Source: Chitinivorax sp. B (GTDB taxonomy: Bacteria; Pseudomonadota; Gammaproteobacteria; Burkholderiales; SCOH01). Taken from it: a stretch of 64,000 nt of DNA. The position numbers were made by a program, and so were the translations under genes. The stretch is taken from the NCBI RefSeq assembly GCF_005503445.1, contig NZ_SCOH01000023.1:1-64000 (forward strand), written 5' to 3'. The notes under the pieces were generated by a model. The model ran no database searches. It was given only the letters and a program-made list of their open reading frames with translations, and was not told the DNA's origin. Of this stretch, positions 29,129 to 38,131 are shown in pieces; position 1 is the stretch's first letter, and every line of letters starts with the position of its first letter.

Positions 29129-30544
29129 ATGTTTCTTTGGTTTATTTGTGAGGTAAAGCCCTTGCGGTTGTGGAAGTCGTTATGGTGGAAGCTGGCATTG
29201 AGTTATGTGCCGATCACACTGATTGGTAGCCTGTTGGCGGCCTTTTCGATTGGACCTATGGTAGATGCTGTGGTGTTCCGCGAGGTCGTAGCGCCACCGC
29301 ATTTGAAAGCGTTGATCGAGCCGGAACGCCACATACTGGATGGCAGATTGGCCGATGTTGCGCTAGCGGGCAAAGTAGCACGCAATATCGCCGACCATTT
29401 GAGCAATGTGGCCGGGCCCAGTGGTTTGTATGGCATCCGCTATTCTTCCGATCCCAAGGTAAGTGTTGCCATCTATCGGACAGATGGGACCCGGGTGGCG
29501 GCTCACGAAGCCTTCGGGCTGATGCTGCCTTTTCACTGGGCAACAGGGCCAGAGCGCTTGATGGTGTTCTCAGAAGGCGAGCGCTGGTTGTCGTTGCCGA
29601 TCAAGCCAGGAGGCACGTTGCTGATCCGCCATCAGGCGCGCTTCAGTATCCTGAAGAATATTCAAAGCAGTTTGCGTGACGCAGGGGCGTCGTTCTGGTT
29701 TCTGGTGATCATCGTATCGTTGCCTGGTATTGCTCTAGGGGCAGGTTTGACGGTTTGGCTGCGGCGCCGGTTGGGGCATATTGCCCAAGTGACTGATGCA
29801 TGGGCGAAGGGGGATTTCTCGGTGAAGTTGCGGGATACCTCACAGGATGAGCTGGGTCGGCATGCTCAATCACTGGATCGGATGGCCAGCCAGCTGCAGG
29901 CCCATTTGGCGACGCAGCAACAATTGGCTGCATTGGAGGAGCGACAGCATTTGGCACGGGAGTTGCACGACAACGTCAAGCAGCAGGTATTTGCCACGGG
30001 TTTGCAAATTCATGCTGCTCAACGTTTCGCCTTACAGGATCAAGATAGGACCCGCCAGCTGCTTGAGCAGGCATTGGTACTCAATCAATCGGTTCAGCAA
30101 GACCTGTCCAGCCTGCTACTGCGTCTTAAGCCCACAGATGAAGGCCCGCAACCGTTGGAGATTGCGTTGGCAGACATCACCATGCTGTGGCAACAGCAGA
30201 TTACCATTCACTTGATGGTGCCAGCCGCCATCAGCCTGTCATCGGCCATGACTCACGAGCTGCGTCGAATTGTCAATGAAGCGTTAGCCAATACCGTACG
30301 CCATGCCCAAGCCAGTATGGTGATGATTCGTGTCAGCCAGGCTTTGACTGGTCTGACCTTGCAAATTCAAGATGATGGTTGTGGTTTCGACGTGAATCAA
30401 GTGGGGCAGGGATTAGGCTTGGCTCACATGCGTGAACGTGCGGAAGCCTTGCCACATGGGGTATTTGAGGTGGTGTCATCGTCGGATGGCACTTGTTTGA
30501 CCGTGCGTTTTGCAACAACAGCACAGCAGGAGCAGTTAGCGTGA
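29129..30544 (+). CDS. Sensor histidine kinase, NarX/HisKA_3 type with HAMP
   Basis: A membrane sensor of about 471 residues with a helix near 17-37 (LALSYVPITLIGSLLAAFSI), a periplasmic region of about 150 residues, a second helix (FWFLVIIVSLPGIALGAGL), a HAMP linker, a HisKA_3 phospho-acceptor site (LARELHDNVKQQVFATG) and an HATPase domain (IVNEALANTVRHAQA, IQDDGCGFD). The start is uncertain: ATG 29129 lacks a ribosome site, whereas TTG 29162 follows GAGG with 8 bases spacing. Its stop overlaps the start of the response regulator (GTGA). The stimulus is unknown. Confidence 0.88.
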   Translation: MFLWFICEVKPLRLWKSLWWKLALSYVPITLIGSLLAAFSIGPMVDAVVFREVVAPPHLKALIEPERHILDGRLADVALAGKVARNIADHLSNVAGPSGLYGIRYSSDPKVSVAIYRTDGTRVAAHEAFGLMLPFHWATGPERLMVFSEGERWLSLPIKPGGTLLIRHQARFSILKNIQSSLRDAGASFWFLVIIVSLPGIALGAGLTVWLRRRLGHIAQVTDAWAKGDFSVKLRDTSQDELGRHAQSLDRMASQLQAHLATQQQLAALEERQHLARELHDNVKQQVFATGLQIHAAQRFALQDQDRTRQLLEQALVLNQSVQQDLSSLLLRLKPTDEGPQPLEIALADITMLWQQQITIHLMVPAAISLSSAMTHELRRIVNEALANTVRHAQASMVMIRVSQALTGLTLQIQDDGCGFDVNQVGQGLGLAHMRERAEALPHGVFEVVSSSDGTCLTVRFATTAQQEQLA

Positions 30545-31176
30545 TTTCAATTTTGATTTGCGATGATCATGCCGTGGTGCGTTATGGCATTGCAGCAGTA
30601 CTGGAGGCGCAAGGTGAGTTTCGCCTGGTCGGTGCAGTCGACCGGGCGGAGCGGGCAATCGACCTGGCGGCGATGACCCGTCCGGATGTCGTGTTGATGG
30701 ATTTGTTGCTGCCAGACAAAAATGGTATTCATGCCACGCGTGAAATCCGCCGTGTCAGTCCCGGCTCGCGCATTATGCTATTGACCAGCCATGAAGGTGA
30801 GGAATACTTGTTGGAGGCCATGCAGGCGGGTGCATTGTCCTATTGGTTGAAATCGGCGTCGCCGAGCGAGCTGGTGGAAGCAATAGAAAACACCGCCCGT
30901 GGCGAGGCAGTGCTGCACCCACGGATTGCCGCCGCCATGGTTAGAGCCATGGCACGACCTTCAGGGCAGCAGGCAGGTCAGATGCTGACCGAGCGCGAAA
31001 CTGATGTACTCAAACTGATTGCCGATGGTCTCAGTAATGCCAACATTGCGGCGCGCCTGGGACTGAGCGAAAAGACTGTCAAAAACCATGTTAGCCATAT
31101 CCTGGACAAGTTGGCACTGACCGATCGTACGCAGGCAGCAGTGTATGCATGGCGTGAAGGAATCAAAAGCCGATAG
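30541..31176 (+). CDS. NarL-family response regulator
   Basis: The GTG at 30541 overlaps the kinase stop by four bases and is preceded by GCAGGAGCAG, so I prefer it to the longer frame starting at 30493. The 211-residue protein has a receiver domain (ILICDDHAVVRYG, Asp in VVLMDLLLPD, Lys in YWLKSASP) and a LuxR-type helix-turn-helix (LTERETDVLKLIADGLSNAN, KTVKNHVSHILDKL). It should be phosphorylated by the adjacent kinase and regulate transcription. The targets are unknown; the nearby hydroxylase gene is a possible one by position only. Confidence 0.9.
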   Translation: MISILICDDHAVVRYGIAAVLEAQGEFRLVGAVDRAERAIDLAAMTRPDVVLMDLLLPDKNGIHATREIRRVSPGSRIMLLTSHEGEEYLLEAMQAGALSYWLKSASPSELVEAIENTARGEAVLHPRIAAAMVRAMARPSGQQAGQMLTERETDVLKLIADGLSNANIAARLGLSEKTVKNHVSHILDKLALTDRTQAAVYAWREGIKSR

Positions 31177-31247
31177 GATCCGGCAATGCTTGAAAACGTT
31201 TTACTTAGGTGAAAAAGTCTATCGCAAGAATACGTTGAGGCGACAGT

Positions 31248-31262
31248 CGCGACAATGTCGCG
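31248..31262. repeat. Palindrome upstream of the TerC-family gene
   Basis: CGCGACA (31248-31254) and TGTCGCG (31256-31262) form a 7-base perfect inverted repeat around one central base. It lies between the response regulator and the TerC-family gene, so it may be an operator or part of a weak terminator. No T-run follows. Confidence 0.4.
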
Positions 31263-31285
31263 GAACCGCTAGAATGGCCGGCTGT

Positions 31286-31329
31286 GCCATCACCCCGTCA
31301 TACCGCAGAGGGTAAGCTGGGTGATTGGC
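31286..31329 (+). promoter_or_regulatory. Structured leader of the TerC-family gene
   Basis: GCCATCACCC (31286-31295) pairs with GGGTGATTGGC (31319-31329) with one bulged base, enclosing a 23-base loop, in the 5' region of the gene starting at 31371. Genes of this family often carry a manganese-sensing yybP-ykoY riboswitch, but I cannot find that aptamer's conserved core here. Confidence 0.3.
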
Positions 31330-31370
31330 CGTGTCGACCTAACATCAATCTAGAAAGTTCGTTTCTCAAC

Positions 31371-32075
31371 ATGGATATTTCCAGCCCACAATTCTGGCTT
31401 GCCCTCTTGCAGATTGTCGCCATCGACATCGTGCTGGGAGGAGACAATGCTGTTGTAATCGCACTGGCCTGCCGTCGTTTGCCCGATGATCTGCGCCGAA
31501 AAGGCATCATGTGGGGCGTGTTTGGCGCCATCATGTTGCGTGTCGTGTTGATTTTCTTTGCCATTTCACTCTTGCAGATTCCCTATCTGAAACTGGCTGG
31601 TGCTGTCATGCTGTTGTGGATCGGCATCAAGTTATTGTTGCCGGAACCTGATGACGGCGGCCACAACATTGATGGCGGTACCACGCTGGTCAGTGCCATC
31701 AAGACCATTATCGTGGCAGATGCGGTGATGAGCCTGGACAACGTGATTGCGATTGCCGGTGCGTCAAAAGACAGCATGGGATTGATCGTATTCGGCTTGG
31801 CGCTGAGTGTGCCCATCATCGTCTGGGGAAGCAAACTGGTCATGAAGCTGATGGATCGTTTCCCGTTCGTGGTTGTGCTGGGTGGTGCGTTGCTGGGCTG
31901 GATCGCTGGTGACATGGTGGCGACCGATGTGGCGTTCAAGGATATGCTTCATGCGGTATCACCCCATTTTAAATGGGTGCTGAGTGTCGGCGGGGCCGTT
32001 CTGGTAGTGCTTGTTGGCAAGCTGTTGGCGGCACGTATGCTGAAGGCTCAGCGAGCGTTGACCGACAATTCATAG
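31371..32075 (+). CDS. TerC-family integral membrane protein, YjbE-like
   Basis: I start at the ATG at 31371, giving 234 residues that begin MDISSPQFWLALLQIVAIDI; the frame extends 87 bases further upstream without a ribosome site or family similarity. Seven membrane helices are visible. The two acidic family motifs, LGGDNAVVIAL in the first helix and VADAVMSLDNVIAIAG in the middle, are intact. The family exports metal ions, mostly manganese or calcium, and some members are tied to protein metalation at the membrane. Here the metal is not identified. A universal stress protein gene follows after 32 bases. Confidence 0.85.
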   Translation: MDISSPQFWLALLQIVAIDIVLGGDNAVVIALACRRLPDDLRRKGIMWGVFGAIMLRVVLIFFAISLLQIPYLKLAGAVMLLWIGIKLLLPEPDDGGHNIDGGTTLVSAIKTIIVADAVMSLDNVIAIAGASKDSMGLIVFGLALSVPIIVWGSKLVMKLMDRFPFVVVLGGALLGWIAGDMVATDVAFKDMLHAVSPHFKWVLSVGGAVLVVLVGKLLAARMLKAQRALTDNS

Positions 32076-32107
32076 CCCACAAATTGGAACCAATCAAAGG
32101 AATGCAG

Positions 32108-32533
32108 ATGCAGAAAATTCTCGTGGCGATGGATGGCTCGCCCAGTGCCATGCGGGCACTGGATGCGGTTTTGGGATGGCTGGACCAATGGAAGCAGCCG
32201 CCAGAAATCCATCTGGTCAATGTGCAATACCCACTGCATGGCGAAGTAGCCAGCTTCATTGATGCAGGACAGATCAAACAATACCATCAGGACGAGGGTG
32301 GTAAAGCACTGGCAGTGGCAGTTGCCAAGTTGAGTCAAGCTGGCGTCGTACATACCGAGAAAGTACTGGTCGGCCGGCCGGAGGAAGTATTGGTGCGATA
32401 CGCAAAAGACCATCATTGCGACCAGATCGTGATGGGTGCGCAAGGTGTTGGCTCGCTGACCAGCATGTTACTGGGGTCGGTTGCGATCAAATTGCTGCAC
32501 CTGAGCGAATGCCCGGTGTTGCTGGTACGTTGA
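32108..32533 (+). CDS. Universal stress protein, UspA family
   Basis: The 141-residue product starts MQKILVAMDGSPSAMRA. ATG 32108 is favoured over 32102 because AAGGA lies six bases upstream. The nucleotide-binding signature of the ATP-binding UspA type is present at the C terminus, GAQGVGSLTSMLLGSVA followed by CPVLLVR. Such proteins bind ATP and aid survival under stress. It probably shares a transcript with the TerC-family gene. A longer frame (from 31973) overlaps that gene and is not supported. Confidence 0.88.
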   Translation: MQKILVAMDGSPSAMRALDAVLGWLDQWKQPPEIHLVNVQYPLHGEVASFIDAGQIKQYHQDEGGKALAVAVAKLSQAGVVHTEKVLVGRPEEVLVRYAKDHHCDQIVMGAQGVGSLTSMLLGSVAIKLLHLSECPVLLVR

Positions 32534-32700
32534 ACGATATAAGTTGGATCATACAAGCAGAACGATAACGAAGGCGAAAAGCTGGAGAATCTGGCGATAC
32601 AGGTGACGCAGATTGCCGTATCGACCATGGCAGTATTGACGGAAGGTGGTCGTGGTCCAATCCTGGCCTGCCACCACCTATTTCACATTAGGGAGGGTCA

Positions 32701-33507
32701 ATGAAGAAGTGCTATGGCGTTATGCTGTTGGGTATGGTGTTGATGGGTGGTATGGCTCATGCAAACGATTACGAAAAAATTCAGAAGAAAGGTGAAATCG
32801 TTATCGGGGTGCGTGATAGTTCTCCCCCGTTTGGTTTTTTCGACAAGGCACGTGGCACGGTATGGGGATACGATATCGAGTTTGCACAAAATATCGCGCA
32901 CAAACTGGGTGTCAAGCCGGTATTCAAAACGGTTGATCCAGCTGACCGCATCACCGCCTTGAAAGATGGTCGCGTCGATATCGTGTTGGCCACATTGGCC
33001 AAAACCGCAGAACGCATGCGTGAGATCGAGTTCAGCCTGGGTTACTTTCTGGCAACGCAAAAACTGCTGGCCAAGAAGAAAGTTGGTTTCAAGGATATCA
33101 ACCAGCTGGATGCCATGACAGTGTGTGTACCGGCCGGTTCTTCCAACGCTCAGTACCTGCGCCGCTTGTCAGCCAATGTCAAGATTGATTCCACATTGCC
33201 TGATACCGCAGAAGTATTCAAGGCGATAGGTGAAGGCCGTTGCGAAGCCACCTGCGGCAGTGAAGGGTCGCTACTGCGTAATTTGTCCAAATTGCCAAAC
33301 AAGGCGGACTTTGAAGTGCCGGATGTACCGCTGGAAGTAGAAGTCTATGCGGTTGGGCTGCGCAAGGGCGAAAAGAAACTGCAGGATCAGATCAATCTTG
33401 CCTTGCTGGACCTGGAAAAAGGCGGCGAAGCTGCCGCCATCTATGATCGCTACTTCGGCGCGGCATCGCCGGTACCGGTGACCCGCACTTTCAAAATCAC
33501 CAAATGA
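32701..33507 (+). CDS. Amino-acid ABC transporter substrate-binding protein, GltI-like
   Basis: This 268-residue periplasmic protein has a signal peptide (MKKCYGVMLLGMVLMGGMAHA) and the family 3 binding fold: GEIVIGVRDSSPPFGFFD, GYDIEFAQNIAHKLG, DRITALKDGRVDIVLATLA, and KVGFKDINQLDAMTV in the hinge. It most resembles glutamate/aspartate-type binding proteins. A strong AGGGAGGGTCA ribosome site precedes the ATG. No permease or ATPase is beside it, and a terminator follows directly, so it is a single-gene unit. Confidence 0.85.
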   Translation: MKKCYGVMLLGMVLMGGMAHANDYEKIQKKGEIVIGVRDSSPPFGFFDKARGTVWGYDIEFAQNIAHKLGVKPVFKTVDPADRITALKDGRVDIVLATLAKTAERMREIEFSLGYFLATQKLLAKKKVGFKDINQLDAMTVCVPAGSSNAQYLRRLSANVKIDSTLPDTAEVFKAIGEGRCEATCGSEGSLLRNLSKLPNKADFEVPDVPLEVEVYAVGLRKGEKKLQDQINLALLDLEKGGEAAAIYDRYFGAASPVPVTRTFKITK

Positions 33508-33542
33508 CCTGCGAAGCTGAGTATTTCATGCATTGATCAACA

Positions 33543-33577
33543 GGCCGGGTTGCATAAATGCCCGGCCCGTTATTTGT
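33543..33577 (+). terminator. Rho-independent terminator after the amino-acid-binding gene
   Basis: GGCCGGG (33543-33549) and CCCGGCC (33561-33567) form a GC-rich 7-base stem with an 11-base loop, followed by CGTTATTTGT. It lies 36 bases past the stop codon. Confidence 0.75.
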
Positions 33578-33660
33578 CTGGCGGTGTGTCGGTCGTCCAG
33601 CCCGCGCGATTGTTCAGGATGACATGTCTGAAAATAAATTCGTCTACTATTCAAATAAAC

Positions 33661-33675
33661 TAGACGACCGGTCTA
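33661..33675. promoter_or_regulatory. NemR-type operator upstream of nemR
   Basis: TAGACGACCGGTCTA is an inverted repeat (TAGAC/GTCTA arms) located 112 bases before the nemR start. The same box with one change lies before nemA. E. coli NemR is known to bind a palindromic box of this type upstream of its own operon; the assignment here is by position and symmetry. Confidence 0.75.
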
Positions 33676-33786
33676 ATTAATGTTACTGTCAAGTTGTCAA
33701 CTGCCTGATTGAATGGCTAGGTCTGGTGACTGGCCTTGGTTGTCGGGTTATGATGGTAGTTTGTCGTATATTGGCTGGAAAACGTG

Positions 33787-34425
33787 ATGAAAACTCCCTA
33801 TTCGGATACCAGGGATCATATATTGAGCGTTGGTGAATCCATCATTCTCGGTAAAGGTTTTGCAGCAGTTGGGTTGTCGGAAATTTTGACTACTGCAGCA
33901 GTGCCAAAGGGCTCGTTCTATCACTATTTCAAGTCGAAGGAGCAGTTTGGCGTTGAGTTGCTCAAGCGATATTTTGATGAGTACGGTCAGCATGTTGCCA
34001 TATTACTGAGCGAACCGGCGTTGCCGGCTGCCGAACGCCTGATGCATTACTGGCGTGGTTGGTACGCACGCCAACAAGATTGTCATGGTGATGCGCAATG
34101 CCTGGCTGTTAAGCTGGCTGGTGAAGTGTCGGATTTGTCCGAGCCCATGCGTGAAGCGCTGGAACAAGGCATGGCGAAGATTGTTGGGCATATCGCTAAC
34201 TGTATTGAGGCAGGGCAGGTGGATGGCTCAATCACCGCAAAACAGGCGCCAGCGGCATTGGCGACGGTCCTTTACCAGCTATGGTTAGGTGCTAGCCTGT
34301 TGGCCAAGGTTCAAAAGCAATGTCAGCCATCCAGATTGGCGCTGGCGGCGACGCGGGCATTGTTGGGGATGCCACCGGCTGAGGATGTACTGATGGCGGA
34401 CTCAGTATTGTGCTGCCCAAATTGA
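33787..34425 (+). CDS. nemR: TetR-family repressor, NemR-like
   Basis: This 212-residue regulator has the TetR helix-turn-helix (GLSEILTTAAVPKGSFYHYF) and follows E. coli NemR along its length, including EQFGVELLKRYF, QCLAVKLAGEVSDLSE and YQLWLGASLLAKVQ. NemR senses reactive electrophiles and bleach through cysteines and represses nemA. The cysteine in QCLAVKL matches E. coli Cys106, whereas the residue matching Cys116 is serine (EVSDLSE). I chose ATG 33787; a GTG lies directly before it. The neighbour nemA and the shared operator support the name. Confidence 0.88.
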   Translation: MKTPYSDTRDHILSVGESIILGKGFAAVGLSEILTTAAVPKGSFYHYFKSKEQFGVELLKRYFDEYGQHVAILLSEPALPAAERLMHYWRGWYARQQDCHGDAQCLAVKLAGEVSDLSEPMREALEQGMAKIVGHIANCIEAGQVDGSITAKQAPAALATVLYQLWLGASLLAKVQKQCQPSRLALAATRALLGMPPAEDVLMADSVLCCPN

Positions 34426-34532
34426 TCGAGACTTGTGGCCTGCTTGGCGAGGCAAATTGGAGTTGCATCTAAATATTGAAGTCCGTCATTAACGAGTATG
34501 CGGCCCACGCCGCATTTTTTTGAAGTTCATTG

Positions 34533-34547
34533 AAGACGACCGGTCTA
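34533..34547. promoter_or_regulatory. NemR-type operator upstream of nemA
   Basis: AAGACGACCGGTCTA differs from the nemR-proximal box only in its first base. It ends 15 bases before the nemA ATG, so a bound repressor would block transcription or initiation directly. It indicates that nemA has its own NemR-controlled promoter. Confidence 0.75.
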
Positions 34548-34562
34548 ATATTGGAGTGAATT

Positions 34563-35684
34563 ATGAAGCATGCAGCGTTGTTGTCCCCTGTTCGAGTCGG
34601 TGCCGTTACATTATCCAATCGCGTGATCATGGCACCATTGACCCGATCCCGTGCTGGGCAGCCAGGCAACGTGCCGCGGAGCCTGAACGTGGAATATTAC
34701 CGACAGCGGGCCAGCGCGGGGTTGATCATTACCGAAGCATCACAGATATCTCAGCAGGGACAGGGTTATGCCTGGACGCCGGGTATGTATACCGATGAGC
34801 AGCAGGCTGGCTGGCAGCAAGTGGTAGATGCTGTGCATCGTGCTGGGGGTAAAATTGCATTGCAACTCTGGCATGTTGGCCGTATTTCACATCATCTGCT
34901 TCAGCCCGAGCAGGGGCAACCAGTTGCGCCTTCAGCGTTACAGGCACGTGACAGCATGAGCTTTGTCGTGTTGCCGGATGGTACGCCAGCTAATGTGCCT
35001 TGCGATGTACCACGTGAGTTGTCGACCGCCGAGATTGCTGCAATTGTGAAGGATTATGCGGCATCAGCGCGTCGTGCCAAAGCCGTCGGATTTGATCTGA
35101 TTGAAGTACATGCAGCCAACGGTTACTTATTGAACCAATTCCTGGCAACCGGTACCAACCACCGCCAAGATCAATATGGTGGTTCGCTGGAAAACCGGGC
35201 CAGATTGCTGCTCGAAGTCGTGGATGCGGTAACAGCGGAAGTAGGGGCTGACCGGATCGGAGTGAGACTATCTCCGTGGGGTACGTTTGGCGACATTGAA
35301 GATGCTGAGCCGGCGGAAATGAGCCTCTACTTGGCACAGCAACTGAATCAGCGTGGTATTGCCTACCTGCATTTCAACGAGCCGACCTGGGCAGATGGGC
35401 CAGCCTATCCGATCGGTTTCCGTGAGCAGATTCGCGCTGTATTCAGTGGGGTATTGATGTATTGCGGTGGTTATCAGGCAGACCGCGCAACTGCGTTGCT
35501 GGAACAGGATCTGGCGGACGTGGTGGCGTTTGGCAGGCCGTTTATTGCCAACCCCGATCTGGTGGCTCGTTTCGCACAAGGAGCGCCACTGAATACGCCT
35601 GATGTCAATACATTCTATGGTGGCGATGCGGCAGGTTATACCGACTACCCGGCTTTACGTGCTGAAACACCAACGATGGCTTGA
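34563..35684 (+). CDS. nemA: N-ethylmaleimide reductase, old yellow enzyme family
   Basis: A 373-residue FMN-dependent flavoprotein of the old yellow enzyme family. Visible motifs are NRVIMAPLTRSRAG at the N terminus, the flavin-site sequence LQLWHVGRISHHLLQP, the substrate-site HAANGYLLNQFL (His-Ala-Ala-Asn), GGSLENRARLLLEV and the C-terminal FGRPFIANPDLVARFAQG. It reduces electrophilic alkenes, N-ethylmaleimide, nitro compounds and similar molecules with NADPH. GGAG lies eight bases before the ATG. It is regulated with nemR by the shared box and is followed by a strong bidirectional terminator. Confidence 0.93.
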   Translation: MKHAALLSPVRVGAVTLSNRVIMAPLTRSRAGQPGNVPRSLNVEYYRQRASAGLIITEASQISQQGQGYAWTPGMYTDEQQAGWQQVVDAVHRAGGKIALQLWHVGRISHHLLQPEQGQPVAPSALQARDSMSFVVLPDGTPANVPCDVPRELSTAEIAAIVKDYAASARRAKAVGFDLIEVHAANGYLLNQFLATGTNHRQDQYGGSLENRARLLLEVVDAVTAEVGADRIGVRLSPWGTFGDIEDAEPAEMSLYLAQQLNQRGIAYLHFNEPTWADGPAYPIGFREQIRAVFSGVLMYCGGYQADRATALLEQDLADVVAFGRPFIANPDLVARFAQGAPLNTPDVNTFYGGDAAGYTDYPALRAETPTMA

Positions 35685-35740
35685 GCGCAATGCGGTATTG
35701 TCCGGTCGGATATGAGTAGGCCTAGGTCATGTTATATAAC

Positions 35741-35773
35741 AACAACGCCTCGTTAAACGAGGCGTTGTTGTTT
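35741..35773. terminator. Bidirectional terminator between nemA and kup
   Basis: A perfect 14-base inverted repeat (AACAACGCCTCGTT, 35741-35754; AACGAGGCGTTGTT, 35756-35769) with a one-base centre lies between two convergent genes. A short T-rich tail follows on the plus strand and an AT-rich tail on the minus strand, so it can terminate both transcripts. Confidence 0.85.
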
Positions 35774-35787
35774 GAGCCTGCCAAAAG

Positions 35788-37668
35788 TCAGATCTCGACC
35801 TGAGTACCCAGTTCGACGACACGGTTGGTCGGGATTTTGAAGAAATCCGTTGCCCGCAATGCATTGCGTGACATGATGGTGAACACTTTTTCGCGCCACA
35901 GTGCCATGCCGGGCATTTCGCTTGGGATCAATGTCTCCCGTGACAGGAAGAACGAAGTATCCATCATGTCGAACGTAAGCTGTTGCTTGCCACACTGGTC
36001 CATGATCTCGTCAATGTTCGGTTCTTCCTTGAAGCCATAAGCGGCCTGCACGGTGTAAAACGTTTCACCGATCTGCTGAATTTGAATGCGATCAATGTCT
36101 GGAACGTAGGGGATGTCTTCGGTGGCAATCGTCACTAGCACAACCCGTTCATGCAATACCTTGTTATGCTTCAGATTGTGAAGCAGGGCATGGGGCACGC
36201 CTTCCTGGCTGGATGTCATGAACACGGCCGTACCTTGTACCCGAGTTGGCGGATGGGCTTCGATTGCTTCAACAAAGCTGTCCAGTGGGAGTGCATCGGC
36301 GGACAACCGCTCCGCAAGTATCTGACGGCCCCGCTTCCAGGTGGTCAACAAGGTGAACAGGATCAAGCCCATGCTGAAAGGGAACCAGCCACCCTGGAAG
36401 AATTTCAGGGCATTGGACGCAAAGAAAGTCAGGTCAACAATCAACAATGAGCTGAAGGCCAGAAACAGAGCGGGTTTGCTCCAACCCCAAACTCGGCGTG
36501 CCACAATGAATGCCATGCAGGTGGTGATGACCATCATGCCACAGGCTGTCATGCCATAGGCCGCTGCCAGATTGCTGGACGTTTTGAAACCTAGCACCAG
36601 GCAGATCACGATCGAGAACAACAACCAGTTGATGGCTGGAATGTAAATCTGACCAATCTCACGTTCTGACGTGTGCAGGATTTCAAGGCGTGGCAGGTAA
36701 CCCAACTGGACGGCTTGGCGCGTCAGCGAAAAGGCGCCAGAAATCACAGCTTGTGACGCGATGACGGTGGCGGCGGTAGCCAAGATCAGCAATGGAACTT
36801 GTGCCCACTTGGGTGCCAGCAGATAGAACGGGCTTTGCACTGCTTCTGGATTGTGGATCAGCAGGGCGCCTTGCCCGAAGTAGTTCAGCAGCAGGGCTGG
36901 CAATACGAAGCAGAACCAAGCGCGGCGGATGGCGGATTTACCAAAGTGGCCCATGTCAGCATACAGTGCTTCGGCACCGGTCAGCGCCAGAACCACTGCA
37001 CCTAGCGTTACGAAGGAATGCCAGGGATGTTCGGTGAAGAACGAAATGGCGAAAAAGGGATTCAGTGCGGTCAGCACATCTGGTGCGCGAAGAATGCTGG
37101 CCAATCCCATTGATCCCAGGCTCAGGAACCAGACCACCATGATGGGTCCGAAAGCTTTGCCCACGCTGGCTGTGCCATAGCGTTGCACGGTGAACAGAAA
37201 CACCAACACCGTCAGCGTGACGGGGATCACATAGCTATGTAATGCGGGGGCAATGACGCCCAGGCCTTCCACGGCCGACAATACCGAAATGGCCGGCGTA
37301 ATCATCCCGTCACCAAAGAACAGCGATGTGCCAAATATTCCAGCCAGCATCAACAGCCATCGACCGCGTGACTGGTCATCCCTGAGGCAGCGCTGTGCCA
37401 GCGCCATCAATGCCATCGAGCCGCCTTCACCTTGGTTGTCGGCCCGCATGATGAAGACCACGTACTTCAGGGAAACAATGATCAGCAGTGACCAGAAGAT
37501 CAATGACAATACACCCAGAATGTTGCTAGGTGTGGGTGATAAAGCATGAGGGCCGGTGAAGCATTCCTTCATCGTGTAAAGGGGGCTGGTACCGATGTCG
37601 CCATAAACGACCCCAATGGCGCCAACGATTAACCCGGCCAGGCTGCCTTTTTGAGCGCCCAACTGCAT
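35788..37668 (-). CDS. kup: Low-affinity potassium uptake protein
   Basis: The 626-residue protein has about twelve membrane helices followed by a cytosolic C-terminal domain of about 170 residues. Kup family signatures include GVVYGDIGTSPLYTMKECF at residues 20-38, DNQGEGGSMALMALAQR and LFFGDGMITPAISVLSAVEG. It transports potassium into the cell with protons. The ATG follows a strong GGGAGGAAATTAC ribosome site. It is monocistronic and ends at the shared terminator with nemA. Confidence 0.95.
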   Translation of the reverse strand: MQLGAQKGSLAGLIVGAIGVVYGDIGTSPLYTMKECFTGPHALSPTPSNILGVLSLIFWSLLIIVSLKYVVFIMRADNQGEGGSMALMALAQRCLRDDQSRGRWLLMLAGIFGTSLFFGDGMITPAISVLSAVEGLGVIAPALHSYVIPVTLTVLVFLFTVQRYGTASVGKAFGPIMVVWFLSLGSMGLASILRAPDVLTALNPFFAISFFTEHPWHSFVTLGAVVLALTGAEALYADMGHFGKSAIRRAWFCFVLPALLLNYFGQGALLIHNPEAVQSPFYLLAPKWAQVPLLILATAATVIASQAVISGAFSLTRQAVQLGYLPRLEILHTSEREIGQIYIPAINWLLFSIVICLVLGFKTSSNLAAAYGMTACGMMVITTCMAFIVARRVWGWSKPALFLAFSSLLIVDLTFFASNALKFFQGGWFPFSMGLILFTLLTTWKRGRQILAERLSADALPLDSFVEAIEAHPPTRVQGTAVFMTSSQEGVPHALLHNLKHNKVLHERVVLVTIATEDIPYVPDIDRIQIQQIGETFYTVQAAYGFKEEPNIDEIMDQCGKQQLTFDMMDTSFFLSRETLIPSEMPGMALWREKVFTIMSRNALRATDFFKIPTNRVVELGTQVEI

Positions 37669-38131
37669 GTAATTTCCTCCCTGATTGTGTGCACTGCGTC
37701 ATTTTCCGGGAGTGGAAGTGCTGTGCCCAAAGTGGCGTCGAATGTTAGCACTTTGTCTATGACGGAGATAGTAGGACCAGTGCTCAACATGTTGCGTTGC
37801 CGCATTCGGATGCAGCGATGTCGAGAGGGGAGCGGTATCGCGTTAAGTCGCTGGAATGCAACGATTTGAACAGATCATTTATACCCAAGATACCTTCGCT
37901 TTACGGAAAATGTGAAAAAACGAATGTTTTCGGAGGCGATTCAAGGTGCAGGCAATACTGGCAAGAGGGGCCTGCTGTGAATTATGCTAATGGCAGCAAC
38001 ATGTTTTTTGATGGATTGGCTGGACTTGGTGTGGCATGGGGGAGTGGGTTTTTATATATGAAAATTGGTATATTTAAGCTGATTGTTGTGACTTTGCCAA
38101 ATAGCCCGTCATCAGGGCATAAAGGAGACGC
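37669..38131. other. Intergenic region between kup and the ParA-type gene
   Basis: These 463 bases hold the divergent control regions of kup and the ParA-type gene. The last 150 bases are AT-rich, and a small hairpin (GCCC/GGGC) lies at about 38104-38118 just before AAAGGAGACGC, the ribosome site of the next gene. I see no supported gene. Confidence 0.5.

Noticed and set aside
31177-31370. Possible yybP-ykoY manganese riboswitch upstream of the TerC-family gene
   Set aside because: The family context is right, but I could not find the conserved GGGGAGTA-type core or the paired loop of the aptamer, so I list only an unspecified structured leader.
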